DNA of 64,000 nucleotides from contig JAPDRN010000100.1 in NCBI GenBank assembly GCA_030247855.1, positions 1-64,000 of the forward strand. The letters are read 5' to 3'. A program made the translations under genes and the position numbers. The notes below the pieces were generated by a model. That model saw only the letters and a list, made by a program, of their open reading frames with translations. It had not been told where the DNA came from and ran no database searches. This document shows positions 58,381 through 64,000 of this stretch, piece after piece. The stretch's first letter is position 1. Every line of letters begins with the position of its first letter. Source of the DNA: Knufia peltigerae. Its lineage: Eukaryota; Ascomycota; Eurotiomycetes; Chaetothyriales; Trichomeriaceae.

Positions 58381-58666
58381 CGGCACGGCAAGGCCTCAAC
58401 GTTTGTCTCTCGAATCACCATATGACCACCAAGAAACAAACAACATCAACGCCCCAACATCAGCTATTCGAAAATGACAAAAAACATCCAACCTGCCATC
58501 AAAGAGGTTTGTTCCCCCCCAAAGAATTTCAAGCAAGTATTCCAACCCATAACGTCCTCTTCTCACGTGCCCCGTCGAGAGGACCTTCCTCCGCTCTCTC
58601 CGTACAGTTTCAACCCGACAAAGCCTCACTCCGTTCGTCCCACGACCCCACGGTTCCGAAAAGCAC
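57375..58666. other. Convergent intergenic region
   Basis: No gene is seen between the synthetase and URC1 ends. Contents are GA-rich patches near 57530-57550, an A-rich run near 57965, and the CT microsatellite noted separately. Confidence 0.4.
58350..58375. repeat. (CT)13 microsatellite
   Basis: A pure dinucleotide run lies in the 3' intergenic region beyond URC1. Confidence 0.9.
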
Positions 58667-60274
58667 TCAATGCTCGATGTCATCCCAACTCCTGCCCTTG
58701 ACGGCGTTCAGCTCTTCCATGCTCATGACCTTGCCCGTGGTGAAGTAGCCGGCGTGGATCTTGGCGTCGATCTCGACGCGAGAATCCTCGGGGATCATGT
58801 CGTCGGGGATCGGCACCCGCTCGTGGATGGGGATCCCCTGTTCGACGATGGCGTCGTGCTTCATGTTGCTCATGCTCAGCATGCGGTCGATCTTCGTGAT
58901 GCCCAGCCAGTGCAGGATGTCGGGCATGAGGGCCTGGAAACGCATGTCCTTCACCCCCGCAATGTTCTCGGTGCGCTTGAAGTACTCGCTCGCCCGGTCG
59001 GCGCCCCGCTTGCGCGCGTTGTACACGAGGTACTTTGTGACCTCCCCGAGCGCCCGACCTTCCTTGCGGAAGTAGATGACGACGCCCGAACCTCCCCGCT
59101 GGGCCTCCTTGACGGCCTCCTCGATCCCGAAGATCAGGTAAGGGCGGCACGTGCAAATGTCGGATCCGAACACGTCACTGCCGTTGCACTCGTCGTGCAC
59201 CCGCAGGGCCAGTTTCACGTCGGGGTCGGACATCTTGGCCGGGTCACCGAAGCAGTACACCGTCAGGCCGCCGATCGGGGGGAGGAAGACCTTGATGTCG
59301 TTCCGGGTCACGAGTTCCGGGTACGACCCGCCCGTGTGCTCGAAGAGGGCCCGGCGGAGGGCGCTCTCTTCGATGCCGAACCTCTCGGCCACGCCGGGTA
59401 GGTACCACACGGGCTCGACGGCGAACTTGGTCACGCTCAGTTCGCCCGTCTCGTTGAGGCAGATCTTACCGTCGGGCCTCAGCCGGCCGGCGCGCACGCT
59501 CTGCTCGAGCTCGGGGATCTTCATGTGAGCCTTGGTCACGGCGATGGTGGGTTTGATGTCGATGTCTTGCGCCTGCATGATATCCTTGTACAGCCAGGGG
59601 GCGAGGTGGCCGAACGGGTCCATGGCCACGATCTTCTTCCTGTCGCCCCACGCCGGGAACGGACCGATGAGCGCGGCGGGTTCGGTGTTGGTGAAGTCGG
59701 GCTTGTGTTCCATGTCGAGGTGGTTGCTGGCCACGGCGAGGGCGTGGTAGATCGAGTACGAGCCGCCGTGGGCGCCGATGGCGTTGCGTCGACGGATGGT
59801 GTTGTGGTGTCGGCTCACGACCACGGGCCCACGTTTCGCCGCGTCCCCTTCTCCCCATTCGAGGGGGATGGGGTCGATGCCCGATTGACCCGGGTACGTG
59901 GTGAGGATGATACGGGAGATGGTGGATGGCTTCCTCGCAGTCGGTGATCCTGGGGCTTTGGAGGATCCTGACGTGCTATCGGTCGTTGACGGTGGCGACG
60001 CCGTTCCATTGGCAGACTGTGCCAGTTGTACGGGATCGAGACTGGGTGAGCCCAGGCTACCGAGTCTGTTGGTGGAGGTGTCGGTGTTGTTGGCGGCACC
60101 TCGAAGCCGATTGATGGAATCTGAAACCCCGACCTTGCTTTGAAGAGCTTCCACGCTGGCCGAGAGTTGAGCGTGGTCGACCTGCATTTTCTTCAGTGTC
60201 GAGAGGATCTCCTCCAGAACAGCACTGTAGATCTGAGGCGGCTGGCCGCCACCACCACTCTCTGTACCCGCCAT
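58667..60274 (-). CDS. URC1: Uracil catabolism protein Urc1 (GTP cyclohydrolase II-like)
   Basis: Urc1 belongs to the URC uracil-degradation route first defined in Lachancea kluyveri and is related to GTP cyclohydrolase II of riboflavin synthesis. One exon gives 535 residues. The core has HDECNGSDVFGSDICTCRPYL at residues 360-380, which keeps the three zinc-binding cysteines (363, 374, 376) but replaces the TGD and RCDCG context of true RIB1 enzymes. GGSGVVIYFRKEGRALGEVTKYLVYN and DILHWLGITKIDRMLSM follow. The N-terminal 115 residues are a coiled-coil-like and Ser/Thr-rich extension. I start at the ATG at 60274; the frame upstream has only a TTG. The true RIB1 should be elsewhere in the genome. 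Confidence 0.88.
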   Translation of the reverse strand: MAGTESGGGGQPPQIYSAVLEEILSTLKKMQVDHAQLSASVEALQSKVGVSDSINRLRGAANNTDTSTNRLGSLGSPSLDPVQLAQSANGTASPPSTTDSTSGSSKAPGSPTARKPSTISRIILTTYPGQSGIDPIPLEWGEGDAAKRGPVVVSRHHNTIRRRNAIGAHGGSYSIYHALAVASNHLDMEHKPDFTNTEPAALIGPFPAWGDRKKIVAMDPFGHLAPWLYKDIMQAQDIDIKPTIAVTKAHMKIPELEQSVRAGRLRPDGKICLNETGELSVTKFAVEPVWYLPGVAERFGIEESALRRALFEHTGGSYPELVTRNDIKVFLPPIGGLTVYCFGDPAKMSDPDVKLALRVHDECNGSDVFGSDICTCRPYLIFGIEEAVKEAQRGGSGVVIYFRKEGRALGEVTKYLVYNARKRGADRASEYFKRTENIAGVKDMRFQALMPDILHWLGITKIDRMLSMSNMKHDAIVEQGIPIHERVPIPDDMIPEDSRVEIDAKIHAGYFTTGKVMSMEELNAVKGRSWDDIEH

Positions 60275-60978
60275 CTTCTTGAAATTCCAACAGCCCAAGG
60301 TGACAGGTAAAGGTGAGTTCTATAGTTTTATGCTGGGAGTCAGAAATAAGAGCTTCAATCCAACAACAATTAAATGGCAAGGAAATTGTCTCTCCCGCTG
60401 CTGCCCGTTGCTCTCCGATTTGCCTGGGCGGGGTTACAATGTGTTGTCCTCCTGTATGACAAGAGCGATAGATTTGAACTAGACGATGTAATTGGGTGAG
60501 ACGTGAATGGCAAAATGATGACCAGGGAATAGAAACAGACAGAAACAATAGGACAGAACAATTTCACAGTCAACAGAATTGTGAAAGGTAAGTGAGGAAA
60601 GGTGAGGAATGCTATTGTTCACTGATCCCTCTTCTTGCTATTGATGCGGGGGATGTTATTGGCCCACGCGGCGGCGGACTCCGTTGATAAGCCTCCAAGG
60701 GAGATCTGCACGTGATATGGTGGTGAATTAGGCAATTAGGCGCCTTCTCCAAAATGAATGCGTAGTTGTTGGTTTCCTCTCATTCATCATCCTCTCATCA
60801 ATATATAAATGGAACGCGATCCCCCGGTCGAGTCGCATCGATAAAATCCATAATTTTGTCACACACATACGAAACCATCCTCGACATCTCTCCTGACATT
60901 CTCTAAATCTTGAATACCCTCGCTCCCACCATCCCATCTCAACTGATATAAATAAAAGACACAGACACAAGGATCAAC
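60275..60978. promoter_or_regulatory. Divergent promoter region URC1 / ELF1
   Basis: These 704 bases lie between divergent starts. ATATATAAAT at 60801-60810 lies about 170 bases before the ELF1 start and is a possible TATA element. No gene is seen. Confidence 0.4.
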
Positions 60979-61531
60979 ATGGTATGTCTTGTTCAGCCCC
61001 AAAGAACCCCCCCCCCAAGGACTCTCAAAACTAATGTTCCATCGCAGGGTAAACGCAAGAAGTCATCGAGCAAGCCCCAAGGGCCCAAGAAGGTCAGTAG
61101 TTCAGTGGTTTCCACTCGACTCAAAAGCTGTTCACCCCCTCCTTCCCCCTCGGTGTCGATGTTGATGGGAATCGTTTGGTTGACTGACGTTTCATGTGCA
61201 GCGAGAACCACTCGCGACGACCTTCACCTGCCTCTTTTGCAACCACGAAAAGGCCATCCAGATCAAACTGGACAAAAAGGCCGGGGTCGGCAATCTCCAC
61301 TGCAAGGTCTGCGGACAACGGTTCCAGACCGGAATCAACTACCTCTCCGCCGCCGTCGACGTTTACTCGGACTGGATCGACGCCTGCGAGAACGTCGCCC
61401 AAGAGGCCGCGGCCCAGGATGCAGAGGATCAAAAGTTCAGCAGCTACGCCACCGCGCGTACGGGTGCTGGCGCTGGTGCTCCTGCGGCAAGGATTGACGA
61501 AGAAGAAGATGGAGATTATGGCGATTACTGA
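60979..61531 (+). CDS. ELF1: Transcription elongation factor Elf1
   Basis: Elf1 is a small zinc-ribbon protein that travels with RNA polymerase II through nucleosomes. Three exons, 60979-60981, 61048-61092 and 61202-61531, give 125 residues. The first exon is only the ATG, directly followed by a GTATGT donor; exon 2 encodes the basic GKRKKSSSKPQGPKK tail that binds near polymerase and DNA; exon 3 has the four-cysteine ribbon (FTCLFCNHEK and LHCKVCGQRF), then YLSAAVDVYSDWIDACE and an acidic end (DEEEDGDYGDY). This is the standard Elf1 layout. No other reading restores the conserved start MGKRKK. Confidence 0.93.
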
Positions 61532-64000
61532 ACCTGGAAAAAAACTTGCTGGCACAATTTCCTTTTCTCTCACGGACGCTCATGGAAAATGATCGGTGGT
61601 TGGTCGGTCGGTCGGTCGGCTGGTCGGGATAGTCCTGTACTGAGAGAGTACAGAGGACCTGGCGTTTTTTACGGAAGAATGACTCTTTGCAACGGCCTGG
61701 GTCGAAAATTTCGGTGTGAAATAAAAACACCACGAAAGACATGATCATGGAGACTTGATCTTTGCCCAAATCATTCATATTTGGGCTGTATTATATTTGG
61801 CATAGCAAGTTGGGCAGATAACCTCCTACAACTACGACCGACCATCTTCAGACACGGAGGAAGGATATACCTGCAAGCTTGTGGCCTGGGGGGTGGTCTA
61901 ATACGAAATAGCCTATGCCACAGCATGAATTCTGGGTTCGGATTGCACCCTTCGATGAGATGAAAGTATTTCCTGGACGTGTGCAAGGAGGTCGTGAGGA
62001 TAGGCAGCTTTGGGTGAAACAGAAGAGAACAGAAGCCTCTTGCCGTGTAATCTTGTTCAATAGGAGAGTCGCTCTGGATACTCTGCAAGAGGAATTGCCG
62101 CGTGCAATGTGATATTGTAGGCCGTACAATGGGTATTCCAACTCTCAAGTTGTTTCTGATGTTGCTGCTGCTGTTAATATGAGGGCGATATCCAAGATGC
62201 ACCTGCAGTGTGACCATCCTGAGGTCCTCGTGGGAAATAAAAGGCGTCTTGCTTTCCCCTCGATGATCAACGATTTCACTGTTGTCCGAGGAATGCTATC
62301 TTCTCTCCAATTGCACTACATCACGAAGCACGCGAAATACGATGCCCGACAGCTTACTATTTAGACTGTCGTGGTCCGAGTGACACACAGCCGAGACGCG
62401 TCTCAGTGAGAACAACTTCAAACGTGCCCATAGAACGCATTCATCGTGTGCAAGGGATCCAAATTGTCAAGTTTTGGGGGCGACATTGTGTCGCTGTCTT
62501 GGATCCGGGCTCATGGTTCCTGGGAGTGGCTCATTTACATTGCTGGCAAATCAAGATCCAATTCCAATGCCTCTGAAGGCCCCCGAATCTCCTGAAACGG
62601 CGCAACCATCAACTCCTCATACCGAACATGCCTGGCTCGTAAGAGGATATCAGGAAAAAATAAACAAACAGAGTTACGCTCGGAAGCGAAAGAATCCACA
62701 GCTCGTATATTGACAAACTCACTCAGTCTCAAACCTTTTTTCGCGCCAGGGCTCTGTCAACTGGAACCGAACAATGCACAGTAAGACATCCTTGTTTGTT
62801 TCTGACGTGTCGAGGCAAGGGAGGAAAGAAAAAAAAATTAAACTCAGCCTGCCCCGTACTTTTGACCACCCTGGCCCTTATGCAACTGTGATGTGCATGA
62901 AGGAAAAAGGGGAGGTGCTGTTCCGATCACCTACCGACATTGTCTTGGACGGCCAGTATCCAATGGATCATTTTCACCGCCACCAGTTCGAAACGCGGCC
63001 ATCTTAAGGCCTGACTTCAAAGACCTCGTTCGTAAGAGGAAGGGGTCAGACCGAATCCCAAACGGGGTGCTGGTGTCATGTCAATCCCTGGAGGCCTGGC
63101 AAGCCAATGGAGACTGTCTTGCCACCAGCGTGATCCGCAACAAAATCCTTTGAGTTCAGCAGGTGACAAGGTGCATGGCGTAAGTGTACTTCCAGACCTT
63201 CTCGTACTCCGTATGCACTGAAGATCAATGCAAGATCCTACGCTTGCAGACATCGGATCATGCAACGCGGTGCGGTGCGAGGTTGAGAGAACAAGGAAAA
63301 CACGGAGGCTGGATGTCGAGAAGCGCGTGTTCCTCAACAATCCAGCAGCGATGGATCAGGCTGGACCCGAACAGGAGAATTCTGAGAAAAAAAGTCCTCA
63401 GTACGACCAGCCACTGATTTTGTCCTCGGCATTGTCGGCCCCCGTCACGGAATTACTGTACTGTACGCGTGCGTGAAGGTATTGTACGGAATAGGTTTGA
63501 GAAGGATGGCTGGGAAGAGGACAGGAGCTAACAGGGCCGCCCAGCATCCGACCTTTTTCAGGATGCAAACTTACTCCAGGGATGAATTTTTGCTCAACCA
63601 GACGATCCATGCGACGCTAACACCATGATTGGCAATCGACTCCAGCATCGGTCGACGACGGCAAAGGGGTGCGAGCCTGGGATACCCCTCCGCAAATCAC
63701 AGAGTGACAACACATCAGTTGTTGGAGGGGGAGAAGCCAACGGCGTGTTTGAGACGATCCAACATTCCTCCCACTAAAGCCAATAGTGGTCTCCGACAAG
63801 AATCGAACATGTCTTCGTCCCCTGCCCCTTGCTCGAGTGAGAAAATATTTTAGTCAATGGTAGCAGGCGATACGTCGGCGCTCATCCGCCGTAAGAAAAA
63901 AGATCGAATTACCGTACTCCGTACTGTACAAAGAGTATCGAGCCCCGGAGACAGGAAACTGGTAGCTAGGCCTAGCCGACGTTCGTCCTTCCACTGAATT
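61532..64000. other. Right-end intergenic region, no gene seen
   Basis: I find no gene in 2.4 kb. Short open frames, such as 62474-62713 on the plus strand, start at TTG and show no family. Two perfect GTACTCCGTA elements lie at 63204 and 63914, and a TACTGTACTGTAC string near 63454. A TTCGATTCTTG string on the minus strand near 63795 recalls a tRNA T-arm but lacks a cloverleaf. Confidence 0.4.

Noticed and set aside
63770..63810. tRNA-like T-arm on the minus strand
   Set aside because: TTCGATTCTTG is present but neither a matching acceptor stem nor D and anticodon arms can be formed.

Overview
The window is nuclear DNA of a filamentous ascomycete (Pezizomycotina). I infer this from short GT-AG introns (about 50-210 nt), compact genes on both strands, and a gene set typical of such fungi: TOM40, ELP2, ERG1, a Fur-type NCS1 permease, a JEN-type carboxylate carrier, URC1, a BAR-SH3 adaptor, and a Thr-rich GPI-anchored wall protein. 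The overall feel is Eurotiomycete/Chaetothyriales-like, but I cannot fix genus or order. I saw no tRNA, rRNA, CRISPR array or intact transposon.

Layout. 1-9.3 kb: TOM40 (-); a 6-phosphofructo-2-kinase (+) whose phosphatase half has lost its catalytic histidine; URM1 (-) and ELP2 (+) head to head; the ABC ATPase CAF16 (-). 9.3-18 kb: a JEN1-type carboxylate/H+ symporter (+), a ZGRF1/Mte1/Dbl2-like DNA-repair protein (-) and a BAR-SH3 amphiphysin (+). 18-26 kb: a Fur-type nucleobase permease (-) divergent from a non-haem Fe(II)/2-oxoglutarate oxygenase (+), then an SF1 Upf1-like helicase (+). 26-32 kb: an intronless TcuA-like FAD dehydrogenase (+), a decayed stretch with a histidine-phosphatase 5' fragment (-), a small bZIP factor (-) and a five-exon Gfo/Idh/MocA oxidoreductase (+) carrying a long CT microsatellite in an intron. 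33-47.7 kb: a conserved four-exon protein of unknown function (-), a Cid1/Trf4-type nucleotidyltransferase (+), ERG1 (+) and mitochondrial serine hydroxymethyltransferase (-). 52.7-61.5 kb: a GPI wall protein (+), an ACSS3/PrpE-type acyl-CoA synthetase (+), URC1 (-) and the elongation factor ELF1 (+). Two gene-poor blocks (34.4-39.1 and 47.7-52.7 kb) and the last 2.4 kb hold no gene I can defend.

Functional links. URM1 and ELP2 feed the two halves of the same wobble-uridine (mcm5s2U34) tRNA modification. The Fur-type permease, the adjacent 2OG oxygenase and the more distant URC1 all fit pyrimidine uptake and breakdown. The JEN carrier and the acyl-CoA synthetase fit use of short-chain acids. 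A 10-bp element, TACGGAGTAC (or its complement), occurs eleven times, always outside the genes called here; it is the clearest signal not explained by the gene list.
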